From Corynebacterium sp. zg-331 (GTDB taxonomy: Bacteria > Actinomycetota > Actinomycetes > Mycobacteriales > Mycobacteriaceae), in the NCBI RefSeq assembly GCF_014267345.1, contig NZ_JACMYD010000005.1:62001-126000 (forward strand): a stretch of DNA of 64,000 nt, written 5' to 3'. Below, piece after piece: positions 40,809 through 50,062 of this stretch. The notes beneath the pieces were generated by a model that saw only the letters and a list, made by a program, of their open reading frames with translations, was not told the origin of the DNA and made no database searches. Every line of letters starts with the position of its first letter. Within the stretch, counting starts at the first letter, position 1. The position numbers and the translations under genes are program-made.

Positions 40809-42196
40809 TCGCCGACGCGGTCCATGAGCTCCCGGTCGTGCGTCACCAGGATCACCACGGCCCCCTCCTCGGCGCAGGATCGGATGACCATGGCCATCTG
40901 CTCCATCGCCCTGAGATCCAGCCCGGACGTCGGCTCGTCGAAGACGATGACCTCCGAGCCCGCGATCCGCGCGGTCGCCACCGCCAGGCGCTGTCTCTGC
41001 CCACCGGAAAGGCTCAGCGGGTGTCGATCGCCCAGGCCCGCCAACCCGAGCGAGGCAAGCAGCACCTCCTCATCCCTCGCGCCGCGCGCGCTAAGTCGCA
41101 GCTCATCCTCGACGCTCTCGCCGAACAGCTGACGATTCACGTCCTGCATCACGGCCGAGCACACCGCCCGGCGTCGCCGGAGGGAGAGCTCCTGCCCATC
41201 CAACCGCACGACGCCCTCGGCCTTCTGTAGGCCGACAAGCACGCGGAGCAGCGTCGATTTCCCCGCACCGTTGCGGCCGGTCACGCAGGTCACCGCTCCC
41301 CGGGGAAACCGCGCGGCCGGGAGGGACAGCCTCTTCTTCCCCGATCGGCGCACGACGAGGTTCTCCGCGGTCAGGCCGTCCCCTCCGGTCCGCGGCACCG
41401 GGGCGAGCCCGTCTTCCGGTGGCTCCTCGAATGCGCGTAATCCCCCGGCGATGCGCTGCTGCGGGGTCATGGCCCAAAAATCGTCGGCGGACCGGTCGCC
41501 GACGATACGACCGCCCTCCATCTGCACCACCCGGTCCACGACGCCCACGAGGTGGTGCATCCGGTGCTCGGCGATGATGACCGTCGCCCCGGCCTTCCGC
41601 ACGCGCCAGACCGCCTCGGTAAAGCGACGGGTGCTCTCGATGTCAAGGTTCGCGGTCGGTTCGTCGAGCAGGTAGAGCTGCGGCCGGGACACCACGGCGG
41701 CGGCGAGCGCCACCCGTTGCCGCTCACCGCCGCTGAGCTCCGCCATGCCTCGACTCAGGAGCCCGGTGAGCTCAAAACGACCGGCGGCGGCATCCACCCT
41801 CGCGAGGATCTCGTCTCGAGGTAGCTCCGCGTTCGATACCCCGAAAGCGATCTCGGACAGGACGTCCGTGGCAAAGAATTGGGTGCGGGGATTCTGGAAC
41901 ACGGTCGCGGCGGTACGCCCGGCGGTGGCGAGATCGATTCTCGACGGGTCCTGCCCTCCGACCTCAACGTGGCCGGAGACGCGCCCAGGGTACACGTGCG
42001 GAACGAGTCCGTTGACCACGCGCAGCAGGGAAGACTTCCCCGCCCCGGAATGCCCGGTGACGAGGACGATCTCACCGGGATCGATCCGGAGTGTGACGTC
42101 ATCGAGGAGCGCCTCGCCGCCGGGATCGGTGGTGAGGGTGAGGCCGCGGATATCGACGACCGGGCGGGAAGAATCGGGTATCGGGTCGGTAATCAT
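40724..42196 (-). CDS. ECF transporter ATPase, two ABC domains in one chain
   Basis: 490 residues with two complete ABC ATPases. Domain 1: Walker A GHSGAGKSS, signature LSGGERQRV, Walker B LYLLDEPT. Domain 2: Walker A GRNGAGKST, signature LSGGQRQRL, Walker B VIVFDEPT. This is the EcfA-A' arrangement of the CbiO/YkoD type. With the EcfT and EcfS genes upstream it makes an importer. As the last gene of the siderophore operon it probably takes up the ferric siderophore or a precursor. The AGGAGA site is 3-4 bases before the ATG. Confidence 0.9.
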   Translation of the reverse strand: MITDPIPDSSRPVVDIRGLTLTTDPGGEALLDDVTLRIDPGEIVLVTGHSGAGKSSLLRVVNGLVPHVYPGRVSGHVEVGGQDPSRIDLATAGRTAATVFQNPRTQFFATDVLSEIAFGVSNAELPRDEILARVDAAAGRFELTGLLSRGMAELSGGERQRVALAAAVVSRPQLYLLDEPTANLDIESTRRFTEAVWRVRKAGATVIIAEHRMHHLVGVVDRVVQMEGGRIVGDRSADDFWAMTPQQRIAGGLRAFEEPPEDGLAPVPRTGGDGLTAENLVVRRSGKKRLSLPAARFPRGAVTCVTGRNGAGKSTLLRVLVGLQKAEGVVRLDGQELSLRRRRAVCSAVMQDVNRQLFGESVEDELRLSARGARDEEVLLASLGLAGLGDRHPLSLSGGQRQRLAVATARIAGSEVIVFDEPTSGLDLRAMEQMAMVIRSCAEEGAVVILVTHDRELMDRVGDYELRVSRLCSPNPSSMRCRGVNRELSS

Positions 42197-42220
42197 GGAT
42201 CTCCTGGAGGTCAGGGGCGT

Positions 42221-42901
42221 TCAGAGGGACTGCTGCACGGCGAGCACGCCCACCGCAACCGCGACGATAAGCAGCAGCGCATCGACCCACCCCAGCCGCA
42301 GGGACACGACGGAGGTGGGCGTGCGCGTGCAACCGAGGCCCCGGAGCAGCGCGGAGGCAGAGAGCTCGTCGCCGGTGTGCACGGAACTCGCCACGAGCGG
42401 CAACACCGCCCGGCGAATCGCCGTCACCGGGTGCAGGAAGAGGGCCGCCCCCGAGGAAACGATCCCCCGGAGGACGAGATTGTCACGGATGGTGCGAGCA
42501 TCATCGACGACGACCGGCAGGAAACGCACCGCGACGACCGCCGGGACCGCCAGTACCCGAGGCACTCTCCCCCACCTCATCGCCGCGAGGAGCGAACCGG
42601 TGGTGATCCCGCCGAGGAGCACCCACGACAGCAATCCCACGAGGAAGAAACGATAGGTGAAGGTAAGGGCGAAGACGACGAGGACGGGCACTACGCCGTG
42701 CACGCCGAAGACCAGCGCCGCCTCCAGGACCAGAACAACGACGGCGAGAACCGGCCGACCGACGGCGAGCAGGGCCGCGATGACGATCGCCGCGCCGACG
42801 ACCTCGACCAGCTCGGTGCCGACGGTCAACAGGGAAATATTGATGATGACGAGGGAGACGACGGCGACGCGGGCATCGCACCCGGGATTAGAGGCCCGCA
42901 C
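42221..42901 (-). CDS. ECF transporter transmembrane subunit (EcfT/CbiQ-like)
   Basis: 226 residues with five to six membrane segments and the cytoplasmic coupling motifs of EcfT proteins, seen as AVPAVVAVRFLPVVVDDARTIRDNLVLRG and the later ASALLRGLGCTRTP (A-R-G type motifs). It connects the S subunit to the ATPase. The GTG at 42901 overlaps the EcfS stop; a Shine-Dalgarno is not obvious and an upstream start in the same frame (42973) cannot be excluded. Confidence 0.8.
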   Translation of the reverse strand: MRASNPGCDARVAVVSLVIINISLLTVGTELVEVVGAAIVIAALLAVGRPVLAVVVLVLEAALVFGVHGVVPVLVVFALTFTYRFFLVGLLSWVLLGGITTGSLLAAMRWGRVPRVLAVPAVVAVRFLPVVVDDARTIRDNLVLRGIVSSGAALFLHPVTAIRRAVLPLVASSVHTGDELSASALLRGLGCTRTPTSVVSLRLGWVDALLLIVAVAVGVLAVQQSL

Positions 42902-43496
42902 GAGAGAAATACGATCGTAGGACGCGCTGACCGATCCACCCGCCGATGAGCGCGGCGAGGAAGAAGAGAACAATCATCGCGATGACCATCGGCGTGGAGA
43001 GAAAGTCGCTGAAGCGCTGGGCCCACTCGGGGTCAGAGTTCTCTGCGTACCGGGTAATGATCTCGTCCCGCATGAACAGCAACGGCAGCAAGGACCCGAT
43101 GGGGTAGATGCCGAAGATACCGTAGCCGAGGATCGTGCGCCCGGCGTCCCGGTAGCCGCCGCTACGGATGATGAGATCGGCGATGAGGCCAAGGAGGAAG
43201 GCAATCGGGACGCCGACAAAGGCGTCGCCGAGCAGGCCGGAGATGAGACTCAGCAGCGTGGCGGCGGTCGTCACGAGACCAAATCCGTGAACGCGCCGGA
43301 TAAACAGCGCGAAGGGGATGCCATTGACGATGATCGCGGCGACGGCTCCGAAGGGCTGCACCTCCGGCCCGAGCACCCCGATGACGTTGAACAGCACGTT
43401 GATCACCGCAAAGATCACCGTGAAGATGCCGACGGTCACGAGGTCACGGCCGGTGATCCCACCGGAGCGGGTGGGGGTGTTCTCAGGAATAGTCAC
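42888..43496 (-). CDS. ECF S component, MptD / Trep_Strep type
   Basis: 202 residues, about six membrane segments, beginning GRDLVTVGIFTVIFAVINVLFNVIG and containing GIPFALFIRRVHGFG and SLISGLLGDAFVGVPIAFLLGLIADLI, the pattern of Trep_Strep/MptD family S components. These are found next to siderophore-type ABC genes in Streptococcus, Enterococcus and Treponema, for example near equibactin. It is the likely substrate-binding subunit. GTG start coupled to the upstream ABC gene by a GTGA overlap. Confidence 0.82.
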   Translation of the reverse strand: MTIPENTPTRSGGITGRDLVTVGIFTVIFAVINVLFNVIGVLGPEVQPFGAVAAIIVNGIPFALFIRRVHGFGLVTTAATLLSLISGLLGDAFVGVPIAFLLGLIADLIIRSGGYRDAGRTILGYGIFGIYPIGSLLPLLFMRDEIITRYAENSDPEWAQRFSDFLSTPMVIAMIVLFFLAALIGGWIGQRVLRSYFSRAGL

Positions 43497-45280
43497 TGGA
43501 AGAGATCCTTTCGTGAAGGGAGGTTCGTGGTTGGTTCTCGCCGGTCGGCCGCGAGGTTCCAGCGGCCGGCTTCCTCGCGGAGGGACCAGAATCGTCGATA
43601 GCGATCGTCGTCACGCGCAAGTTCCTCGTGGGTTCCCTGGGCGACGATCCGCCCGCCTTCGAGCAGAAGTATCTGATCGGCGCTGCGGATGGTCTCCAGC
43701 TGGTGGGCGACAACGATGACGGTCGCGTCGCGGGACAGGTCCGCGAGGGCCTCGGTCACGGCCCGGCGGGTGATGGAGTCGAGGGCGCTACTCGGCTCGT
43801 CGCACAGGACGAGCGGGGCCTTGCGCAGCAGCGCCCGGGCAATGGATACGCGCTGGCGCTCGCCCCCGGAGAGCAAGCTGCCGCCCTCCCCGACGCGGGT
43901 ATCCCAGCCGTCGGCGAGGCGGTCGGCGATCTCCGTGACGTGCGCCCAGTCGGCGGCCGCGCGGATGTCTTCCGGGGACGCCGACGGGTCCCCGAGGGCA
44001 ATATTCGCCCACAGGGTGTCGTCGAAGAGGTAGACGTCCTGAAAAATCATCGACAGGTTACCGTAGAGATCGGTCGTCGTCATGTCCCGCAGGTCTACGC
44101 CGCCGATCTCCACGGAGCCGGAATCGACGTCCCACAGCCGGGCGAGGAGCCGCACGATGGTGGTCTTGCCGGAACCGGAAGGACCGACGAGCGCGGTATA
44201 GGTCCGGTCCGGGATCGTGAGGTCCACACCATCGAGGATCCGGTGTCCGGTCGAGTCACCGTCGTAGCTGAAGCGAACATCGCGAAGGCGGACGTCGGCC
44301 CGCTCCGGGAAAGACACCGCAGCGGCCGGCTCAGGCAGGCCCGGCGTGTCCAAGAGCGCGCGGACCTCATCAATCTCTTTCTTTGATTGATGCAGGGCCG
44401 TGGACATGGACGACACCACCCGCAGCGGCCCCGCGGCAAGGGTAACGAGGCCGATAAGCGCCACCGCCGTTACGGCATCACCATCGCCTCCCACGTCCGT
44501 CCACAGCGCGAGCGCCGCAACCGCGCCGAGGATGAGCTGAATGATAAATCCCTGGAGCACCATCCCGCCGACGGATAACCACAGCGCCCTGCGGCTCATC
44601 GCCCGTTGCCGGTCGATGGCCCGGTGCAGCGGAGGGTAGTCCGCGGCGATGCCGGAGGAACGCAGGACCTGCTGGCCCCGGGCGAACTCCAGCAGCCGGA
44701 AATCCGTCTCCGCGCGCACCTCCCGCACCCGCTCTTCCCCGGCGGACTCCCACCGGGCGGCGACGCGAGAGGATAGGTACACGATCGGCCCGGCGAGAAC
44801 GAGCGCCAGGCCGACCCGCCAGTCCAGCAGCAGCGCCCCGACGGCGATCGTCGCCGGGGCGGTGATATTCACGGTCAGGGGGACCAGGACGTCCATCGCC
44901 GCCGTGGCGACGAAGAGCGTTCCGCGCACCGCCGAGTGGGATGCCCGGCCCTGTGATTCCGGGCCGAACCAGCTCAGCGGTAAACGGAGCAGTGTCTCCC
45001 CGAGGCCTCGGTGCATCGACCGGATAACGCCGAGGGAGCCGGTGAACCCGCGATTCGTGGCGACGGTCATGATGACGGAGTGGATAACGACCGCGACGGC
45101 GAGAACGGCGAGTGCCCGCCCCGTGGCGGACCAGTCGGCGCGGAAAAGCGAGGTGAGAACGGGAACCATGAGCAGGACGGCGATGCCCTGCGTGATCCCG
45201 GCCGCGACGGCGAGAGCGAGCACCTGGCGCATACGCCGGGTGTCCTGTCCGTCGGTGAGGGCGAGTAGTGAACGGATCAT
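43493..45280 (-). CDS. ABC transporter, permease-ATPase fusion (YbtQ-like)
   Basis: 595 residues. Six membrane segments occupy residues about 15-300, then an ATPase with Walker A GPSGSGKTT, Q-loop IFQDVYLFDDT, signature LSGGERQRV and Walker B LVLCDEPSSALDS. It pairs with the next upstream half-transporter, as YbtP/YbtQ and IrtA/IrtB do, for ferric siderophore import across the cytoplasmic membrane. The start MIRSLLALT overlaps the previous stop by ATGA and follows AGGAGG by 7 bases, so the 10-codon upstream extension was dropped. Confidence 0.88.
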   Translation of the reverse strand: MIRSLLALTDGQDTRRMRQVLALAVAAGITQGIAVLLMVPVLTSLFRADWSATGRALAVLAVAVVIHSVIMTVATNRGFTGSLGVIRSMHRGLGETLLRLPLSWFGPESQGRASHSAVRGTLFVATAAMDVLVPLTVNITAPATIAVGALLLDWRVGLALVLAGPIVYLSSRVAARWESAGEERVREVRAETDFRLLEFARGQQVLRSSGIAADYPPLHRAIDRQRAMSRRALWLSVGGMVLQGFIIQLILGAVAALALWTDVGGDGDAVTAVALIGLVTLAAGPLRVVSSMSTALHQSKKEIDEVRALLDTPGLPEPAAAVSFPERADVRLRDVRFSYDGDSTGHRILDGVDLTIPDRTYTALVGPSGSGKTTIVRLLARLWDVDSGSVEIGGVDLRDMTTTDLYGNLSMIFQDVYLFDDTLWANIALGDPSASPEDIRAAADWAHVTEIADRLADGWDTRVGEGGSLLSGGERQRVSIARALLRKAPLVLCDEPSSALDSITRRAVTEALADLSRDATVIVVAHQLETIRSADQILLLEGGRIVAQGTHEELARDDDRYRRFWSLREEAGRWNLAADRREPTTNLPSRKDLFQ

Positions 45281-47061
45281 CGGGTGGCCTCCTGTTCCAT
45301 GTCCTCCCACATGCGGGCGTACAACCCGCCACAGGCGACGAGTTCTCCGTGCGTCCCCGATTCGACGAGGGCTCCCCGATCCATGACGAGGATGCGGTCG
45401 GCATCCGCGATGGTCGTGAGCCGGTGGGCGATGACGACAATGGTCCGGCCACGCGTGAGGCGGGTCAGCCCCTCCTGGATGGCCGTCTCGGATTCGGGGT
45501 CGGTTGCAGACGTGGCTTCGTCGAGAATGAGCACCGGGGTGTCGGCGAGGAGAGCGCGGGCAATGCCGATGCGCTGGGCCTCCCCGCCGGAGAGACGGGC
45601 GTCCTCACCCACCACCGAGTCATACCCGCGGGGCAGGGCGAGGATGCGGTCGTGGATATTCGCCGCGCGGGCGGCCTCGATCACCCGCTCCTCCGGTGCG
45701 TCCGGGGCGCCGAGCCGGATGTTGTCGATGACGGACATGGACAGCAACCCCGCGTCCTGGAAGACGGTGCCGACGGTGCGGCGCAGAACCTCCGGGGCGA
45801 TGTCCCGCACATCGACCCCGCCGACGGCGACGGTTCCGGCATCCGCGTCCCGGAATCGGGCGATGAGGGCGGCAAGCGTCGACTTGCCGGAACCGGACGG
45901 TCCGACGAGGGCGGTGACGCCGCCGGCGGGGATCTCTGCGGTCACTTTATCCACGGCCGGGGTGTCCGCGCCGTAGGAGAAGGTGACATCGCGCAGCGAG
46001 ACGCCGTAGCTCGATCCGTTCGGATGTGGGCGGCGTGGGGAGTCGGTCACGGGCAGCTCGGGTTCGTCGAGGATCTCGACGATGCGCCCGGCGGCATCGA
46101 CGGCCTGGGTGCGGGCCTGGTTGCCGAGGGCAAGGGTCTGGAGGCTCACGGGGAGAAACATCGCGATGATGGTGACGACGAGCACGTCGGCGGGGCGGGT
46201 CCATCCCACGTGCACAAACCACGCGCCGAAGGCGAGTTCGACGGCCCCGGCGAAGGCCGCGGACAGGAAGATCACCGCGACAGACTGGGCGCGCATCTGC
46301 GGCGCGACCATCGCGGCGAAGGATCGAAGGAAGGTATCCGAGCGCTCCGCGAACCGGCGAGAGCCCTCCTCACCGTGGTTGAAGATCTTGAGGACGGCGA
46401 TGCCATTGACGTATTCCACGACCGCGTCAGAAACCCCGGCGAGTCCCTCGTGGATGCGATCCATGACCTCCCGATTGGAACCGCTGGCGAGGGCGCTGAA
46501 CGCCGCGAGATAGAGCACACCCGGCAGCAGGGCGACGAGGCCGAGTCGCCAGTCGAGAAGGAAACACACGATGATGCTCGCAAGAGGCGTGAGTGCGCCG
46601 GCGACGAGCTCGACGACGGTGTGGGCGACGAGCTGGTGCAGCGAATCGACGTCGTTCTGGACGGCCTGGCGCACCCGCCCGGAGGAGCGGTCATCGAACC
46701 ACCCGAGGGGTAGCCGGGAGAGTTTCGCCGCGAGGGTGCGGCGCAGGCGAGCCTGGAGGCTCACGTCCGCAAAGTGCGTGATGAGCAGGGCCAGAGCACC
46801 GAAAAGAGCGCTGAGCCCGAGGCCGGTGAGAAACCACAGGAGGGGTCCGGTCACGGCGGTATCGCCATCGAGGAGACGGTCGGCCAGGGCCGCGAGGGCC
46901 AGGTAGGTCACGACGGTTGCCGCCGAGCCGAGCACCTGGAGGATCACGCCGGCCGTGAGCGCGGGCACGACCGGGCGCAGGATACGAGTCATCGCACCCG
47001 GTGGAGCGAGGGTGTCACCCCCGGGATCCTCCGATGCCACCGGGTGAGCGTGTGCGGTCAT
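45277..47061 (-). CDS. ABC transporter, permease-ATPase fusion (YbtP-like)
   Basis: 594 residues with the exporter-type fold: six membrane helices (about 25-320), Walker A GPSGSGKST, Q-loop VFQDAGLLSMSV, signature LSGGEAQRI, Walker B LILDEATSATD, switch His in IAHRL. Partner of the following half-transporter. In yersiniabactin systems this pair imports the ferric siderophore and may release iron. The start MTAHAHP at 47061 has AAGGA 6 bases upstream; it begins 2 bases after the thioesterase stop. Confidence 0.88.
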   Translation of the reverse strand: MTAHAHPVASEDPGGDTLAPPGAMTRILRPVVPALTAGVILQVLGSAATVVTYLALAALADRLLDGDTAVTGPLLWFLTGLGLSALFGALALLITHFADVSLQARLRRTLAAKLSRLPLGWFDDRSSGRVRQAVQNDVDSLHQLVAHTVVELVAGALTPLASIIVCFLLDWRLGLVALLPGVLYLAAFSALASGSNREVMDRIHEGLAGVSDAVVEYVNGIAVLKIFNHGEEGSRRFAERSDTFLRSFAAMVAPQMRAQSVAVIFLSAAFAGAVELAFGAWFVHVGWTRPADVLVVTIIAMFLPVSLQTLALGNQARTQAVDAAGRIVEILDEPELPVTDSPRRPHPNGSSYGVSLRDVTFSYGADTPAVDKVTAEIPAGGVTALVGPSGSGKSTLAALIARFRDADAGTVAVGGVDVRDIAPEVLRRTVGTVFQDAGLLSMSVIDNIRLGAPDAPEERVIEAARAANIHDRILALPRGYDSVVGEDARLSGGEAQRIGIARALLADTPVLILDEATSATDPESETAIQEGLTRLTRGRTIVVIAHRLTTIADADRILVMDRGALVESGTHGELVACGGLYARMWEDMEQEATR

Positions 47062-47063
47062 GA

Positions 47064-47852
47064 TCATTCCTTTCTTTGGTGGCTGCGGGCAGCGGCGGTA
47101 CGGAGAACGCCGCCGCAGCACATCTGCGCTAGTTCTGGACGATGGATGTGGTGCATGTGGTCCCCGGGCACGATGACGGGTCCGAGGACATCGGGTGACA
47201 AACGTCGCCACCCCGTAGCCGAAGCGGCAGTCAGTTCTTTATCAGCGCATCTCTTAACAATAATGATTGTCGATTGGGTCGCGGCGTTCGCCCATGGAGG
47301 TGGGATGTACGTCTCGATGAGGTGGTAGTCCTCGCGGATCGCCGGAAGGTACAGCGCCGCGAGCTCGGGGTCGGCCAGGGCCCGGGCGGTATCCGGATCA
47401 TTCCGAGACAGTTCCTCGACAATGCCGCTATCCGCCCCCACGTGCATCGCCCCGCCGCCCGCGCGATCCGGGGATACCTGCCCGCTGACGACAAGCACCG
47501 CTCCTCCTCCCCCGCCTGCGCGCTGCCAGGCAAGCAGCGTCTCGTAGGCGAGCACCGCCCCGAGGGAGTGCCCCGCGAGAACGATGGGAAAAGAGGCGAC
47601 CCCCAGTACGGCAGCGATCTCTGCGGCAAGATCGCGCATCGTCTCCGGGTGCGCATCCCCCAGGCGGTAATCGCGGCCGGGATATGTCACGCCGAGCACC
47701 CGAACCTGCGGCCCCGCAATCCGGCCCCACCGTGCGTACTGCCGGGGGCTGCCCCCGGCATGGGGGAAGACCACGATGGTGGGGCGGGAGGCAGGTCCCG
47801 CCACCGATCCGGGAACGGGAACAAGGATGCGGGAGGCGGCGTCGAATCCCAT
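47064..47852 (-). CDS. Type II thioesterase (YbtT-like)
   Basis: 262 residues, alpha/beta hydrolase: VVFPHAGGSPRQYARW at the start, nucleophile Ser in LAGHSLGAVLAYE, acidic residue and catalytic His near the end in VPGDHMHHIHRPELAQ. It removes stalled or wrong acyl groups from the carriers of the NRPS. GGAGGTG precedes the ATG at 47852, which overlaps the previous stop as TGATG. The open frame extending 115 codons further upstream is a shadow of the upstream gene. Confidence 0.9.
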   Translation of the reverse strand: MGFDAASRILVPVPGSVAGPASRPTIVVFPHAGGSPRQYARWGRIAGPQVRVLGVTYPGRDYRLGDAHPETMRDLAAEIAAVLGVASFPIVLAGHSLGAVLAYETLLAWQRAGGGGGAVLVVSGQVSPDRAGGGAMHVGADSGIVEELSRNDPDTARALADPELAALYLPAIREDYHLIETYIPPPWANAATQSTIIIVKRCADKELTAASATGWRRLSPDVLGPVIVPGDHMHHIHRPELAQMCCGGVLRTAAARSHQRKE

Positions 47853-50062
47853 CACCGCACCTCCCCCGGCCGAGCCATCCGCACCGGCGGCACAGATCGG
47901 ATATCCGCAGGAGCCGGGAGGGCGGAGCAAACCCGCAGCCACCACCGCAGCACGAACACCGTGCGCCGGATCCGGCGCGCCGCCTCGCCTCGGTCGCTGC
48001 CTGTGGCCTCGGCGATGAGCCCGGCCACCGCGCGGTGGATGCCCTCCGGCCACACGGTCTCCACGACCTCGCCCCATGTGGGTGGAGCACCATCCCGCCC
48101 CCACACCTGCGCAACCGCGCCGTCCGGGTCGGTGAGCGCCCCACCCACAACGTGCGGGCGCTGCGACCAGCGCGGGAGTGTGCCGATGCCATCCCACGTC
48201 AGCTCGCCATCAGCGGTCTCGACGACCGCCGCCGCCACCGGCTGGGAGTGATTGTCCGGGTCGCTCGGATCCATCCGATGGTCCAGGACGACATCCACGG
48301 GCACCCGACCCCACATCCCCGAGACAAACCACCGGCCCGAACCCGCTCCCGGATTGACGACCACGTCCCCCAGCGGCACGGCACCCAGCGCCTCGGCAAG
48401 CGACAGGCCTGCCCGGTCGAGGACCTGATGGCTCGTGCGCAACAGAACGTGGGTGACGGTCGATCTCCGGGTGAGAGATCGAACCGCGTCGATGAACGCG
48501 CGGCTCGGACCGAGGTGCTCGTAGAAGCCGGTGACCCGGTAGGCCGTGCCGTGATCGCGGGCAAGGGCGGTCAGCGTGGTGACGGTTCCAGGATCCACCG
48601 GCAGCTCCTGGAGCACTGGGATTCCGGCGCGGAGGAAACCGGCGGCGAGGTCGTCCCCCTGCCCGCCGACGATCCCACTGCGAACGGCGACAACCGCCAC
48701 CGCGTCCTCCGGAAGGCTAGGGACATCGGCGGTGCCGCCGGTAGTGAGGTACCGCACACCTAGGTCGCGGGCCAGGTTCCGTCCGCTTCGTCCACCGGCT
48801 CCGACGATCGCCGTCAGCGGTGCCGGAGAGTCGGATTGCGCGAGCGCGTCCGCGTAGCGGGCACCGAAGCCCGCACCGACGACCACGGCTCCTCGGGGTG
48901 TCCCACCGAGGTCGTAGGTGAACGTCACGCCGACGCCATCTGCCCCGGGGTCGGCGCCGATCCATGTGGCCGCGGCTTCGCTTGCGCACGCCCACCGGAC
49001 TCCCACCGGTTCCTTCCCGGCAAGCAGGGTCAACGCAGCGCCCACGGCGAGGTCGCCGGTCGCTCGGTAGCTGTCCGCGCACCGGTAGTCGGCGGTCACG
49101 GTCTCCACGATGTCAGGTCCCGCCGCACAGGCGCGCACAACGATGCGGAAGTACCGCTCCGCTTCCGGCCCGGCCTCCCGGCGGGAGGCAGCGGCGACAT
49201 CATCGATGGTCGCCTCCCCGGCAATGACCCGGCGCAGTTCCCGCACGGTTTCTGGCGCGTCCATGACGTTGATGCCCCGCAGGTACGGGACGCCGATCCC
49301 CCGGGCGACGCCCACGTACTCCTCGTCTAGGTGCACGCTCAGCAACGCGTCGGCCGGGGGATGCCATCCCGCCGCAGATCGGCCGGCGCTGACACCAGAG
49401 GTTGCGTCCTTGACGACGGCGCCGTCCCACCAGACCGCGCCCGGCCAGCCGCCATCAGAGGAGAGCGAGTCCATGTACTCATGCAGCGTCGCCGCCGTCA
49501 GCGGTTGACGCCCACCGACGGCGACCTCGGCCCGCGCGCGAGTCGGATCCGTGACGAGCCGCAGGGCCGCCGCAAGCATCGCCCCCGTCAATCCCGGTTG
49601 TACGCCGGCGCAGAGGAGCACGCTTCGTCCGGCGCGCCGCGCAGCCTCATCGAGCTCAGCGATGATCCGCTCCGAACCCCCGGGATCGACCATATGTAGG
49701 CCGAGGCTCAGCGCCGCGCGTGCCAGGGGGACGGTGATCCTCGATGAGGGCCCCATCCCGTTAATGAGCACGGCCGTGCCGTCTTCGACGAGCTCGGCAC
49801 CGAGAGCAGCAGTGATCTGCGGTTCAGCGTCTGACCCCGGAGTGAGGTCGAGCACCGCCGTCTCGACGGTCGGCCCGCCGGATCGACCCTGGGCGCATGT
49901 CGCAGCGAGATCCGCAAGACGGTCGGCGTTACGCCCGAGGATGACCACGCGATCCCCTTCACCAAGCACACGGATCAGTCGTGCCGCCGCTGCGGAACCG
50001 ACCGCCCCATTCGCGCCGGCCACAAGCACCGTCCGCCGCACCGAGCCCGTCGTCGCCGTCAT
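47852..50062 (-). CDS. Fusion of saccharopine-dehydrogenase-like and thiazolinyl imide reductase domains
   Basis: 736 residues. The N-terminal half (about 1-380) has an NAD(P) fold start VLVAGANGAVGSAAAARLIR and the saccharopine-dehydrogenase-like layout (LCAGVQPGLTGAMLAAALRL, VPYLRGINVMDAPETVRELRRV). The C-terminal half (about 390-700) begins AVVVGAGFGARYADAL and continues VLQELPVDPGTVTTL, like Irp3/YbtU/PchG thiazolinyl imide reductases, which reduce one thiazoline to thiazolidine on the assembly line. The fusion of both on one chain is unusual. ATGA overlap with the NRPS stop, GAAGGAG upstream. Confidence 0.85.
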   Translation of the reverse strand: MTATTGSVRRTVLVAGANGAVGSAAAARLIRVLGEGDRVVILGRNADRLADLAATCAQGRSGGPTVETAVLDLTPGSDAEPQITAALGAELVEDGTAVLINGMGPSSRITVPLARAALSLGLHMVDPGGSERIIAELDEAARRAGRSVLLCAGVQPGLTGAMLAAALRLVTDPTRARAEVAVGGRQPLTAATLHEYMDSLSSDGGWPGAVWWDGAVVKDATSGVSAGRSAAGWHPPADALLSVHLDEEYVGVARGIGVPYLRGINVMDAPETVRELRRVIAGEATIDDVAAASRREAGPEAERYFRIVVRACAAGPDIVETVTADYRCADSYRATGDLAVGAALTLLAGKEPVGVRWACASEAAATWIGADPGADGVGVTFTYDLGGTPRGAVVVGAGFGARYADALAQSDSPAPLTAIVGAGGRSGRNLARDLGVRYLTTGGTADVPSLPEDAVAVVAVRSGIVGGQGDDLAAGFLRAGIPVLQELPVDPGTVTTLTALARDHGTAYRVTGFYEHLGPSRAFIDAVRSLTRRSTVTHVLLRTSHQVLDRAGLSLAEALGAVPLGDVVVNPGAGSGRWFVSGMWGRVPVDVVLDHRMDPSDPDNHSQPVAAAVVETADGELTWDGIGTLPRWSQRPHVVGGALTDPDGAVAQVWGRDGAPPTWGEVVETVWPEGIHRAVAGLIAEATGSDRGEAARRIRRTVFVLRWWLRVCSALPAPADIRSVPPVRMARPGEVR

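Noticed and set aside
47853..48197. 115-codon upstream extension of the thioesterase
   Set aside because: Overlaps the C-terminus of the reductase fusion in another frame; the thioesterase fold begins at 47852 behind a good ribosome-binding site.
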